From the NCBI RefSeq assembly GCF_014698045.1, contig NZ_JACJSE010000009.1, positions 1-64,000 of the forward strand: 64,000 nt of DNA. The letters run 5' to 3'. The notes beneath the pieces were generated by a model. The model made no database searches and had not been told where the DNA came from. It saw nothing but the letters and a program-made list of their open reading frames with translations. Source of the stretch: Aulosira sp. FACHB-615 (GTDB lineage: Bacteria; Cyanobacteriota; Cyanobacteriia; Cyanobacteriales; Nostocaceae). Numbering within the stretch: position 1 is the first letter of the stretch; each line of letters begins with the position of its first letter. This document shows, one piece after another, positions 26,553 through 34,998 of this stretch. Position numbers and translations under genes: made by a program.

Positions 26553-26670
26553 GGGGGGTGTGGGGAGTGTGGGGAGTGTGGGGAGTGTGGGGGGTGTGGG
26601 GGGTGTGGGAGGTGTGGGGGGTGTGGGAGGTGTGGGAAGTGTGGGGGGTGTGGGGAGTGTGGGGGACAAG
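26553..26670. repeat. G-rich 9-bp tandem repeat (GTGGGGAGT type)
   Basis: About 13 imperfect copies of GTGGGGAGT/GTGGGGGGT stand in tandem on the plus strand, each with a run of 3-6 G. Because the unit is 9 bp, every frame stays open and gives meaningless Val-Gly or Pro-Thr frames. The runs could form G-quadruplexes. The array lies just downstream of the transglutaminase-like gene. Confidence 0.9.
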
Positions 26671-26719
26671 GGGGACAAGGAGGAATTGGAGAAGATTCTC
26701 CCCTCTGCACCCTGCGCCC

Positions 26720-29032
26720 CTACCTCTTGTGTCCTTTTTTGATTTCTTGCCATTTTTGGCGTAATTGTTGCAAGTTGGGAGTCTGCCCACCATAGCGCCA
26801 AGTCACATAAGCCTGACTAATTTCATCGATGACTTGGGCTGTGGCTGGTGGATGATGTTGATATGACACTTGGGCATATTCTAGGGGTGTTTGTGACGGA
26901 TGCTTACCTAGACCTTTGCTGGCTGTCCATTGCAGCATTTGTTGATAAAGCCTTTCCATTGGTGGTAATTTACTCAACCACCGACTCTTTAACCACTTCC
27001 GCCACTGTACCCAACCCAGCCAGCCAAAGAAAGCAATTGTAGTTCCCAAAGTTAAGCCAGTTAACACACCCAGCCAACCTTGAGCGAATAAAGCAAAAAA
27101 CCAAGCGATCGCTTTAAATATCCAACCCAAGAGTTTCCCAAAGAATGTGTTCAAGAAGCCCGTCACAGGGGAAGGTAGCCACCCAGCCACCCAATTCCAG
27201 AATTGCCGCAAAACGCTAAAGGTTTGGGAGTCTTCAACAGAAGGGGGAATTAAGGGATGATTGGGAATGGGGTCAAAGGTAAACCAACCATATTTAGGAA
27301 AGTAAACTTCTGTCATCGCGTAAGCATCGGTGTTACGGACGACATACATTCCCGTAAAAGGATTAAATTCGCCGGCACCAAACCCCGCCACTAACCGCGC
27401 GGGAATCCCAATCGAACGCAGCATGACTGTTAACACAGTTGAGAAATGGTCTGGATAGCCGCCTTTGTATTTAAATAAGAAAGCTTCTACTAAATCTTCT
27501 TTGTCTCCCAAATAAGGAAACTCCAAGGGATTTTGGGGAATCGAATAATTTTGCTTGAGGTATTGGGCTAGATAAAGTACCTTTTCATAAGTTGCATCTA
27601 AAGTTTTTGACACCTTAGATACATTATTGCGATGGTAATTCGCCAGAATTTCTTCAGTTAATTTGCGGACTTTGGGTGAAATTTCTGGTGGAATTTGCAA
27701 ATAGTATTTTGTAATGTTTTTTGGATAGTTAGTAGTAGCTTTACCTAACAAAGTTCGATCGCGGTAAGGTACTTCGGAAATCACTGTGTAAGTCAAGTCT
27801 TCCGCTAAAGCAACTGGTGATCGCAGTCCATTTTCCTGATCAACTGCAATAATCGGGGTGGGAAAGTAAATTTCTTTGGGGTAAGACATTGCCGGAATCA
27901 AATTCGGCAAATCTGCTACCACTGTATAGGTTTGTACAACTTCTCTGGTTTTAGCGGTGGTTGGAGGTGGAGACAGATAAATTTGATAAGACCAAGGCGA
28001 TCGCTTGAGGGTAGTAACATTATCATTGCGGGAAATTTCCCAACCCTTACCTGTGTAGCGATCAAATGCTAATACCCGCCAAAAACCTTCCACCTGCGAT
28101 CGCACCCGCATCACCACCTTGGATGTCATGCTTCCCCGCAGGTTTTGATTCATTTGGCTATTAAAGCCATAATAAAAGCTCTCGTTTAATTTTCCTGGTT
28201 GACCATTTTGACTGTTTTCTGTACCATTACCTTGATTTTCAGAATTGCCTTGACGCACATAACCAGGATTAATAATACTGCGTCCGGTAAAACTGCCCTT
28301 AACTTCAATCGGCGAACTAACGGGAAATGTCCGTAATTGATAACCAGGGAACCGGGGTAGAACTGCAAAAATTCCTAAACCTAGCCCCACAATTAAAGTA
28401 AAAAGTAAAAAGTAAAAAAGTAAATATGATTTTAATTGTGATTCTTTTGCCTTTTCCCTTTTAACTTTTGACTCATCTAACCCGATTTGGGAACGATAAT
28501 TTAAGACTAAAGTTGGTAAGGCGATCGCTAAAAACAACAATAATACAGGTGCAAAAGCCAAAGTTTGACTCAGTGTTGCCGCGACACCCAACAAAATCAA
28601 ACCAATCACAATTGAATAGCCCAAATCCTTGCGTCTGGGCATATCAAAACTATGGAGTATTTGCAGTTGAATTAATAACTCTGCTAAAGCCAGCCGCGTA
28701 TCATTTAATTCTCCCAGTACTTGCCCAAAGAACGCACCCAAAGACACTAACATCCCAATGGCGATGCAGAACTTCACGGGAATATTTTGGCTGCGGCGAT
28801 AGCGGTAACTCCAAATTCCCCCGACAACACTTAAAGGGACAGCCCAAAAACTAAATTTGGTATCTGCGGCAATATCAACCGCCACAATTCCCATCACAAT
28901 TAACCCAAAAACTAGCACCCGCAGAGGAACCGAATCTTCCACTACCATTACAGGTGCAGTCTGGATATTTTGTCGCCAACTATTAACTATAGGTAGACGC
29001 GAAGACCAATCAATCCTGGATAAGTTAAACAT
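26720..29032 (-). CDS. TgpA/DUF3488-type transglutaminase-like membrane protein, catalytic residues replaced
   Basis: 770 residues. The N-terminal 220 residues hold five to six membrane segments (VLVFGLIVMGIVAVDIAADT onward; LLFYFLLFTLIVGLGLGIFA). A long extracytoplasmic region with the transglutaminase core follows, then a C-terminal membrane segment near 680-700 and a DUF4129-like cytoplasmic tail. In the core, the position of the catalytic Cys is Pro527 (KGGYPDHFSTVLTVMLRSIG) and that of the His is Tyr571 (TDAYAMTEVYF). The aspartate (WFTFDP) remains. The fold looks intact, so it is probably a non-enzymatic relative with a scaffold or binding role. Single gene, ATG start. Confidence 0.8.
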   Translation of the reverse strand: MFNLSRIDWSSRLPIVNSWRQNIQTAPVMVVEDSVPLRVLVFGLIVMGIVAVDIAADTKFSFWAVPLSVVGGIWSYRYRRSQNIPVKFCIAIGMLVSLGAFFGQVLGELNDTRLALAELLIQLQILHSFDMPRRKDLGYSIVIGLILLGVAATLSQTLAFAPVLLLFLAIALPTLVLNYRSQIGLDESKVKREKAKESQLKSYLLFYFLLFTLIVGLGLGIFAVLPRFPGYQLRTFPVSSPIEVKGSFTGRSIINPGYVRQGNSENQGNGTENSQNGQPGKLNESFYYGFNSQMNQNLRGSMTSKVVMRVRSQVEGFWRVLAFDRYTGKGWEISRNDNVTTLKRSPWSYQIYLSPPPTTAKTREVVQTYTVVADLPNLIPAMSYPKEIYFPTPIIAVDQENGLRSPVALAEDLTYTVISEVPYRDRTLLGKATTNYPKNITKYYLQIPPEISPKVRKLTEEILANYHRNNVSKVSKTLDATYEKVLYLAQYLKQNYSIPQNPLEFPYLGDKEDLVEAFLFKYKGGYPDHFSTVLTVMLRSIGIPARLVAGFGAGEFNPFTGMYVVRNTDAYAMTEVYFPKYGWFTFDPIPNHPLIPPSVEDSQTFSVLRQFWNWVAGWLPSPVTGFLNTFFGKLLGWIFKAIAWFFALFAQGWLGVLTGLTLGTTIAFFGWLGWVQWRKWLKSRWLSKLPPMERLYQQMLQWTASKGLGKHPSQTPLEYAQVSYQHHPPATAQVIDEISQAYVTWRYGGQTPNLQQLRQKWQEIKKGHKR

Positions 29033-29462
29033 TTACAAGGTCAGGTGTAGATGCAGTCAAACAATTTTGGATTTTGGACGGTTCAATCACCAATTTAAAA
29101 TTGCAAATCTCAAACTGGCTAAGTTAAACTATCTACCTAGTTGTAACTTATATAGCAGTCGAAGTATAAGTGAGGCAATTTAAAAAGCACGAATACCAGG
29201 CATAGCAAAGCTTTTAGCTCTGGTTGGTGAGCGACTTGCCTTGAGCGCAGTCGAAAGGAGCCGAACCACTGCCTTCTGCTATAACCTGCCGAAATTCTGG
29301 TTCAGATAGCAGTAACTCCCCTCAGCATTCTTTGGGAGTCTCATAGTTTTAGCCCTAATGATCGTTTAAAAAAACGTAGAAGCCCTAATGATCGCTTATT
29401 AAAAAAGATAAGCTCCAAAACCACAATAATTTTCTTAATCTCTCAGATGTCTTTGATCTGGA
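29033..29462. other. Spacer with small direct and inverted repeats
   Basis: 430 bp without a gene. At about 29210-29270 a GC-rich dispersed repeat fragment (CTTGCCTTGAGCGCAGTCGA) is present. AGCCCTAATGATCG occurs twice, near 29350 and 29381, and GCTTAT-N-ATAAGC near 29393-29412 forms a small hairpin that may terminate the hetZ-patU transcript. Confidence 0.5.
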
Positions 29463-30446
29463 CTAGATTGTAGGATTAATCACAAATAACAAAGGCTGTT
29501 GGTCTATTTCAGGAAACTCAACTTCTAAAGTATAGGTTGGGTTAAATTCCTGACAGGATAACTCAACATTCAAGCAGCCCGCACTAGAAGACTGAGCCAT
29601 TGCCAAAGTACCATCAGCTCGCAATGTCACAATTCCTTTGGTGGGTAAATCAGCCTCAACTCGTAATTGAGTGTGTTTGCCACGAGATTGATATTCAACC
29701 CGCAAAGTCAACAAACCTTCACTTGTCAACCATTGTCTTTCTACCACTGGACTGTTTGGTGTCACTGGCAGACTTAAATTTTCTAGCAGTTGTTTGGCAG
29801 CCATTAAAGACAATGCCATTTGTTGACGCGGTTGTAAATCTGGGTAATCGCTCTCGATGTTGAGTTTTTGATCGAGAACATCCGCAGACCGATAAGTACT
29901 TCTGAGTACCAAACCAGCAATATCATTCAGTGCATAAGAAGATTCTTGTGGGAAGAAGTCTTCCACTGCCTGAACTAATTTAGCTCCCAAAGGCAGTGAA
30001 GCAGTTAACAGTGTTTGGCACTTTTCTAGTAATTCGCGGAAAACTGTTTCTGGCAAATTAATTGGCAGATTCAGCTTAGATTGTTGTGCTTTCCAACCCC
30101 AGGCAGGAACTAAACTGAGCGATCGCTCTTCCAAACGCTCAGGATATTCCATTAATTGTGTTTCCCAAGGAAACAAAGGAGGTTGGTTTTCGATTTCGGT
30201 TTGTAAACGACGCTTGAGTACGGCTTGGAAACGGTCTTGCACAGTAGGAATATCTCCCAGTTTAAAGGTTTGGGGTATCCCTCCCAACTCTAGATCGCCA
30301 CTGGCGAAAGTGGCTGCTTGTTGAAGAGAGTTTTCTACCCCGTCTATTTCCTTAAACTCGACCAGGTTAGACTCACTGGTGTTAACATCATCTGCTAACA
30401 GCCAAGTGAGTAATTGGTTTTTTAAGGATTCTGAGTCACTATTCAT
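29463..30446 (-). CDS. patU: Probable PatU, heterocyst pattern protein
   Basis: About 327 residues starting ATG (MNSDSESLKNQLLTWLLADD), overlapping the hetZ stop by 8 bp; a GTG lies 12 bp upstream. I recognise no classical domain. It has an acidic N terminus, a helical centre (LPETVFRELLEKCQTLLTAS) and a beta-rich C terminus (LRVEYQSRGKHTQLRVEADL). The call rests on position. In heterocystous cyanobacteria patU directly follows hetZ, and in Anabaena PCC 7120 it is split into patU5 and patU3. Here it is one uninterrupted frame. PatU3 interacts with HetZ and affects heterocyst spacing. Identity is inferred from synteny. Confidence 0.65.
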   Translation of the reverse strand: MNSDSESLKNQLLTWLLADDVNTSESNLVEFKEIDGVENSLQQAATFASGDLELGGIPQTFKLGDIPTVQDRFQAVLKRRLQTEIENQPPLFPWETQLMEYPERLEERSLSLVPAWGWKAQQSKLNLPINLPETVFRELLEKCQTLLTASLPLGAKLVQAVEDFFPQESSYALNDIAGLVLRSTYRSADVLDQKLNIESDYPDLQPRQQMALSLMAAKQLLENLSLPVTPNSPVVERQWLTSEGLLTLRVEYQSRGKHTQLRVEADLPTKGIVTLRADGTLAMAQSSSAGCLNVELSCQEFNPTYTLEVEFPEIDQQPLLFVINPTI

Positions 30447-31644
30447 GAGTAGATGCACCTGATCCGGACACTAATGAGTTACGAATTTCCCAAGCTTGTT
30501 CCAGAACCTTAAACCAGCGTTTTTGCAGTTGTGCCATTGATAACCCTAGAGTTTTTGCAATTTTATCGTCGGGTTGTCCTTGCTGTTTTAAGTCGAGTAA
30601 AGACCGTTGTTTCTCGTCTAGCTGCGAGGTGTAGGCTTCCCATTGCTGGGGAGTCAACCCCAAATTTGTGTGTAAAGAAGCTTCTAACCATTCGTGTACT
30701 AGTTCCCAACGGTGTAATAAAGCGAACCTAATTAAATGATACTTGAAGCGTTGTTGTAAGTAATCTCTCTGACGAGGAGTGAGATTTAAAATTGCCTCAA
30801 TTTCTTGTGTGGATAAATCTTTAAGTCGGAGAGAGAAATAATCAGCACAATCAGATTGTTGTTTCTGCTCCAAATAACTCATTAACTCGGTAATCACAAC
30901 CGAACGCAAAGTATCTTCTTCAGGTTCTGGTTCTGCTTGTGTGGCCATTGTAGAACGTAATTGCTGGACTGCGGGTTCTTCCCAAGAACCATCACCATCA
31001 CCAGAACTACCTTCCGCCGCTTGTTCAATATCAACGCTGGTTTCGGGAGGTTGTTGTTGAGAGAAAGTCTGCGCCCGCAAAATAATTAATTGTTGCTGAC
31101 GACCAGGTAAGGGAATGCGCCGTTTACCATAGCGTTCGGTAAAGGCCATGTATTCTGCCAATTCCAAAAGAGTTTGGGGACGATAAGTAGTACCCAACTG
31201 ATTCTCTCGTCGGAAAGCGTTTAATGCTTCTAGATAAAAACTTTGTAGAAAATCTTCTATGATAGTCAGCCGCCCTTGATAGCTTAATTGCTTCTGGGGA
31301 GGATTAATGTAACGATAAATAATGGCGCTCAGAGTACTGTGTAATTCAACTCTGCCTCTATTGGAACCCAACTGATAGTATCTCAGACATTGTTGCAGCC
31401 GATGTCTGGCTAGGGTCATTGCGGAGCTTTCTACTGCACCGGAAGCTTGGATGCGTTTACTTTCGCTGCAAATTCTGTATACTTCGGTAGTAATACGTGT
31501 TGCCACATCATGGCAATTCTGTTCTGAGGCTTTGGTTGATTGCCGAAACTCCTTGTACAGGAGTTGAAAGATCACCTCCACGCCGATAGTATGTTCTCCC
31601 AGAAAAGTTGCGGTTGGAATAGTTGCGGTTGCGGCTGAATTCAT
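30439..31644 (-). CDS. hetZ: Heterocyst differentiation protein HetZ
   Basis: 401 residues, the size I remember for Anabaena HetZ (alr0099). Distinctive stretches are MNSAATATIPTATFLGEHTI, the Arg-rich helical region LARHRLQQCLRYYQLGSNRG, RYGKRRIPLPGRQQQLIILR, a Gln/Glu-rich acidic linker at about 200-240, and two C-terminal helix-turn-helix-like units (LSTQEIEAILNLTPRQRDYL; DDKIAKTLGLSMAQLQKRWF). The latter resembles a sigma-region-4-like DNA-binding element. HetZ acts early in heterocyst commitment, downstream of HetR. It is followed by patU with overlapping codons, so both are co-translated. A 206-bp divergent spacer holds its promoter; I see no convincing HetR box there. Confidence 0.85.
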   Translation of the reverse strand: MNSAATATIPTATFLGEHTIGVEVIFQLLYKEFRQSTKASEQNCHDVATRITTEVYRICSESKRIQASGAVESSAMTLARHRLQQCLRYYQLGSNRGRVELHSTLSAIIYRYINPPQKQLSYQGRLTIIEDFLQSFYLEALNAFRRENQLGTTYRPQTLLELAEYMAFTERYGKRRIPLPGRQQQLIILRAQTFSQQQPPETSVDIEQAAEGSSGDGDGSWEEPAVQQLRSTMATQAEPEPEEDTLRSVVITELMSYLEQKQQSDCADYFSLRLKDLSTQEIEAILNLTPRQRDYLQQRFKYHLIRFALLHRWELVHEWLEASLHTNLGLTPQQWEAYTSQLDEKQRSLLDLKQQGQPDDKIAKTLGLSMAQLQKRWFKVLEQAWEIRNSLVSGSGASTHE

Positions 31645-31850
31645 AGTCTCGGTGTTTAAAAGACCCTAACATATATAGAAACAACCTGTACGACTGTAGG
31701 TATTGGCTTTTTGCGTTTTGCCTTGAAGCTAAACGCAGGTCTATCCTGCATTCAGGATATAGCTGATTTTATTATTCCCAACTTGGCGGGAATTTTTCAC
31801 ACTTTAACCTGCTGTGATTGCCATTACCCAAAAGCCGTTGACAAGTCATT

Positions 31851-32333
31851 ATGGATTTAGAAACACAAATTCAATTGCTGATCGACAATGCACCCCGCGA
31901 TGGTATTTCACCTCATCTTGTTACAGCAATTGCTCCTGCTTTTCGTGCGATCGCTCAACAATTACGCCACTCCCAGTACTATATTCTCCAAAAGGAGGGA
32001 AGCTGGGTCTTAACTACATTGAGCCACCGTACAGATCCAAGTTTGGAGAAGCAGGTGATTTACGCTTTTTCTACCATACAGGATGTTTCCCTAATTTCAT
32101 CTGCTGGGCGAGACCCTCAAGTGGTGGCCACACCCATTGCTGTCACCCATATTTTGTTCCAATTAATTGCCCTAGCACCCGTAGATAGCATAGTTTTTTT
32201 AGAAACACCTGGAACATTAGCCCATACTTTTGAAGTGCAGCGTTCCCAGTTGGAAAAAACCATTCAAAAACAACTAAAACAAAGCCTCAAACCCAAAAAA
32301 ACTTCCAGACAAATACCACCAGATATTGCTTAA
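31851..32333 (+). CDS. Conserved cyanobacterial protein of unknown function
   Basis: 160 residues, no signal peptide or membrane helix. The middle is an alpha/beta domain (VATPIAVTHILFQLIALAPV, DSIVFLETPGTLAHTFEVQR) and the C terminus is a basic helix (KTIQKQLKQSLKPKKTSRQI). It is transcribed away from hetZ and ends facing sds. I do not recognise a known activity. Confidence 0.6.
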   Translation: MDLETQIQLLIDNAPRDGISPHLVTAIAPAFRAIAQQLRHSQYYILQKEGSWVLTTLSHRTDPSLEKQVIYAFSTIQDVSLISSAGRDPQVVATPIAVTHILFQLIALAPVDSIVFLETPGTLAHTFEVQRSQLEKTIQKQLKQSLKPKKTSRQIPPDIA

Positions 32334-32339
32334 AAAAAA

Positions 32340-32392
32340 TTGGAGTTGGGAATCCTTGGATACATCTCCAATTTTTTGAATCCCAACTCCAA
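32340..32392. terminator. Bidirectional terminator between convergent genes
   Basis: TTGGAGTTGGGA (32340-32351) and TCCCAACTCCAA (32381-32392) are perfect inverted repeats between the 160-residue protein gene and sds. AAAAAAA precedes and a TTTTTT lies in the loop. It fits a terminator serving both directions. Confidence 0.7.
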
Positions 32393-32418
32393 CATCAAAA
32401 CTTTATGATTAAAAATTT

Positions 32419-33390
32419 TTAATAAAGCCGACTCAACACATATTCAGTGATGTCAATTAAGGCTTGGCGTGATTCTGATGGGGGCAGAATCGCAATGTCT
32501 TCAGCAGCCAATTTGGCGTGATGGGCAGCTAATTCCCGCGCTTGCTGTATGCCTTGACTATCGTGAATCAATGCCAAGGCCTGCTCTAAATCTTGTGATT
32601 GGGCAAACTGGCGTTCAATCAGCACTTCTAAATATGGTTTTTCCTCTAGGGCGAATAAAACAGGTGCGGTCAAGTTACCACTTTTTAAATCAGAACCTGC
32701 TGGTTTACCTAGAGTGTCTGTAGTACTGGTGAAATCTAAGATGTCATCCACTATCTGAAACGCTAAACCCAAATTCCGCCCATAGTTATACAAGTGCTGG
32801 GCAATTTCTGGGCTAACATCACTCAGTAATCCTGCGGCTTTGGCACTGTTAGCAATTAATGAAGCAGTTTTGTAATAGCTCTTTTGCAGGTAAGTTTCTA
32901 TTGCCAAGCCGCTATCAAAGCGGTTCATCCCTTGCTGGATTTCTCCAGTCGCCAAATCCATAATGACTTCGGAGAGGAGTTTGACTACCTCTAAATTGTC
33001 TAAATTTGCTAAGTACCAAGATGATTGAGCAAAGAGAAAGTCTCCTGCGAGGACAGCAATGCGATTGCCAAACAAGCTGTGAACAGTCGCTACGCCACGG
33101 CGCATCTGTGACTCATCTACCACATCGTCATGCACTAAGCTGGCCGTGTGAATCATTTCTGTGATTTCGGCTAGACGGCGGTGACGCTGGGTGATTTCTT
33201 CTTCTAACATTGTCGCCCGCGATATCAGCAGGACGATCGCTGGTCGGATGCGCTTTCCCCCAGCTCCGAATAAATGTTCGGCTGCGGCAAAAAGAATGGG
33301 ATGGCGATTGCCAACTAGCTGCTTCAGGTTATCGGCTAGTATTTGCAAATCTGCTTCCACAGGGGTAAACAGGGAGGTAGCTGGGGTCAT
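32419..33390 (-). CDS. sds: Solanesyl/polyprenyl diphosphate synthase
   Basis: 323 residues of the trans-isoprenyl diphosphate synthase family. First Asp-rich motif LVHDDVVDESQMRRG, second Asp-rich motif IVDDILDFTSTTDTLGKPAG, and the upstream GAGGKRIRPAIVLL. No bulky aromatic stands just before the first motif (TASLVHDD), consistent with a long-chain product. In cyanobacteria this enzyme makes the C45 side chain precursor of plastoquinone-9. Symbol by orthology from memory. Confidence 0.88.
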   Translation of the reverse strand: MTPATSLFTPVEADLQILADNLKQLVGNRHPILFAAAEHLFGAGGKRIRPAIVLLISRATMLEEEITQRHRRLAEITEMIHTASLVHDDVVDESQMRRGVATVHSLFGNRIAVLAGDFLFAQSSWYLANLDNLEVVKLLSEVIMDLATGEIQQGMNRFDSGLAIETYLQKSYYKTASLIANSAKAAGLLSDVSPEIAQHLYNYGRNLGLAFQIVDDILDFTSTTDTLGKPAGSDLKSGNLTAPVLFALEEKPYLEVLIERQFAQSQDLEQALALIHDSQGIQQARELAAHHAKLAAEDIAILPPSESRQALIDITEYVLSRLY

Positions 33391-34298
33391 GGATGGCCGG
33401 ACTCTGGCTTAGGTTACGAAAGTTTACATATCCTATACTCATTTTAAGATAACCATGTGCCAGCGCAAAGTTTTGCTGAGAGAATACTTGCTTTCTCGTT
33501 AAATGACAATCACAGCTATTGCCCTACTGTCAAGGCAAACAGGCTGTTTTAGCGGTCTTAAACTTGATGAAAAAAATTTTTGTAGTTCCAAAAGAAATCT
33601 GAGAACTGCATCACAGCATGGTTGCTTAACAGCATGTTTAAATATACAAACTTATAGTTAATAATTATTAAGCGTAAAATTATCTGCTGCTACGAGTAGA
33701 TTATATAAAGAAATATAACAAGTCAGTTTGGGAGAATCATAATTTTTATCAATGGTTCTAGCGACGATTCCCGATGAGTGGTTTATGTTTTCTAGACTCA
33801 GAATTTTCTGTCTTTTTCAGTATGCTAAGTATATATACAAGTATAAGAAAATTAAATAATTGAGTCGGCTAATTCAGTAAGCATTATTCTTGAGGAATAT
33901 CTTTGATTTTTACTATAAATTTATATTTAACATCCCTAAACCTGGGTAATAATAACTACATTAACAGGGTGTTAGGTTTTGATGATTTATGCTCCAATAA
34001 GACAAAAATAATATTTTTAATCAAAGAAAAACTTGTGGCATCCGTGAATTTAACCTGCTAAAAAATTCAAAATTTAGCCTCAAGTTTGGCTTAAAAGTCA
34101 GGTTCATTGTGTTACGCTAAAATGTAGGGATTTTAAATTTTTCAGGTATTGACAGCGTGGAGGTAAAGCACTTTTTGGTGGCGTTACCTGCTCGTTGTTT
34201 TGAATCCAGAATAGCTAATTGCCAACAGCATAAAACCAAGAGACTTATTTCTTGTGATTCTGTAGTGGCAGATAAACTTCTTGGGATGGAGTGAAGCG
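33391..34298. other. Long AT-rich intergenic region
   Basis: No gene is recognised here, upstream of sds. The first half is AT-rich without inverted repeats of note. From about 34119 a TAAAAT-type -10 candidate (TACGCTAAAATGTAGG) could start a transcript running through the small frames at 34299, 34421 and 34627. Confidence 0.5.
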
Positions 34299-34373
34299 AT
34301 GTCCTTACAGGATTTCGTTTTCGGCTTGCAGCTTGCGCTGGGAGTCGTGGTATATCCTACCACAGAGGTGTGA
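34299..34373 (+). CDS. Candidate 24-residue small protein
   Basis: ATG preceded at 8-12 bp by GGAGTG (ATGGAGTGAAGCGATG). It would encode MSLQDFVFGLQLALGVVVYP followed by TTEV and a TGA stop. The product is hydrophobic enough for one short membrane segment. Evidence is only the ribosome-binding site and composition, and the stretch may instead be part of a structured RNA: GTGGTATATCCTACCAC is a perfect 6-bp hairpin overlapping its 3' half. Confidence 0.3.
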   Translation: MSLQDFVFGLQLALGVVVYPTTEV

Positions 34374-34420
34374 AAAGCAATAATGCAGACTAAGTAAACT
34401 GCTGAGGAGCGCGGTTAATT

Positions 34421-34468
34421 ATGCCATTTGGCAAATTTACCGTTGTGGGATTTATTGTCTGCAAATAA
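34421..34468 (+). CDS. Candidate 15-residue small protein
   Basis: ATG preceded by GAGGAG at about 13-18 bp (GCTGAGGAGCGCGGTTAATT). Product MPFGKFTVVGFIVCK. Very short and supported only by the ribosome-binding-like site and its place between two other small frames on the same strand. Confidence 0.2.
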   Translation: MPFGKFTVVGFIVCK

Positions 34469-34626
34469 CTTCAATTAAATAGTTAACTTGATTGACCGAA
34501 GAGCTTCATAACTCTACGGCAGATTTAGCATAGCAAACTGCGACCATCAAGAATGATCTTGCATGGTTGAAGTTCTACGTATGGGATGAAAATTGATATT
34601 TTTCGGGGAAAAAAGTTGGTAGAACA

Positions 34627-34845
34627 ATGATTTACGCTAATATGCCTATGATGATTTTTATTTTAGCTGCTGGGTATTTATTCACTGTTTATCTATTATT
34701 AGCACTAGCAAAGCGCAGTAGTCAAAAATCTGTTGCTCAGAATTCTTTCTCAAAATCCAAGAATCATGAGAAACATCAGCAGGAGATATCTGTAACCTCA
34801 CAAGTAACTGAGGTGGTAAACAGTCACGAGTCAATAGTCACATGA
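34627..34845 (+). CDS. Small single-pass membrane protein
   Basis: 72 residues: membrane segment MPMMIFILAAGYLFTVYLLL at about 6-27, then a hydrophilic tail rich in Lys, Ser and His. There is no strong ribosome-binding site (AAAAGTTGGTAGAACA precedes). It lies between murI and sds on the opposite strand. Unknown function. Confidence 0.45.
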   Translation: MIYANMPMMIFILAAGYLFTVYLLLALAKRSSQKSVAQNSFSKSKNHEKHQQEISVTSQVTEVVNSHESIVT

Positions 34846-34847
34846 AT

Positions 34848-34956
34848 TATAGGAATAGGGTTTGATTCCCAAATCTACTTGTGTATACAGGGAGTAGGGA
34901 GTAGAGAGTGGGGAGTAGGAAAGAAGTTTTATCTGGAATCAAATATGAGTCCTATA
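34848..34956. repeat. Family A element, copy 4
   Basis: Left end TATAGGAATAGGGTTTGATT, right end AATCAAATATGAGTCCTATA, interior of GGGAGTAGGGAGTAGAGAGT heptamers and AAGAAGTTTTATCTGG. It starts 3 bp after the stop of the 72-residue frame. Confidence 0.7.
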
Positions 34957-34998
34957 TATGAAGTATGAAATTTCTGAAGTTTCATACTTCATTTTGGT

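Noticed and set aside
26553..26670. Possible CRISPR array
   Set aside because: Units are directly adjacent 9-mers without unique spacers, and no cas gene is in the window.
26460..26801. Pro/Thr-rich and Val/Gly-rich frames
   Set aside because: The 9-bp tandem repeat keeps all frames open; the sequences have no independent coding signal.
31645..31850. HetR-binding site before hetZ
   Set aside because: TTAGGGTCTTTTAAACACC near 31655 vaguely recalls a HetR box, but it is not a clear inverted repeat and lies too close to the start codon.
34119..34620. 6S RNA, RNase P RNA or tmRNA in the 1.2-kb spacer
   Set aside because: None of the signature segments (for example GAGGAAAGTCC for RNase P RNA) is present; only small hairpins are seen.
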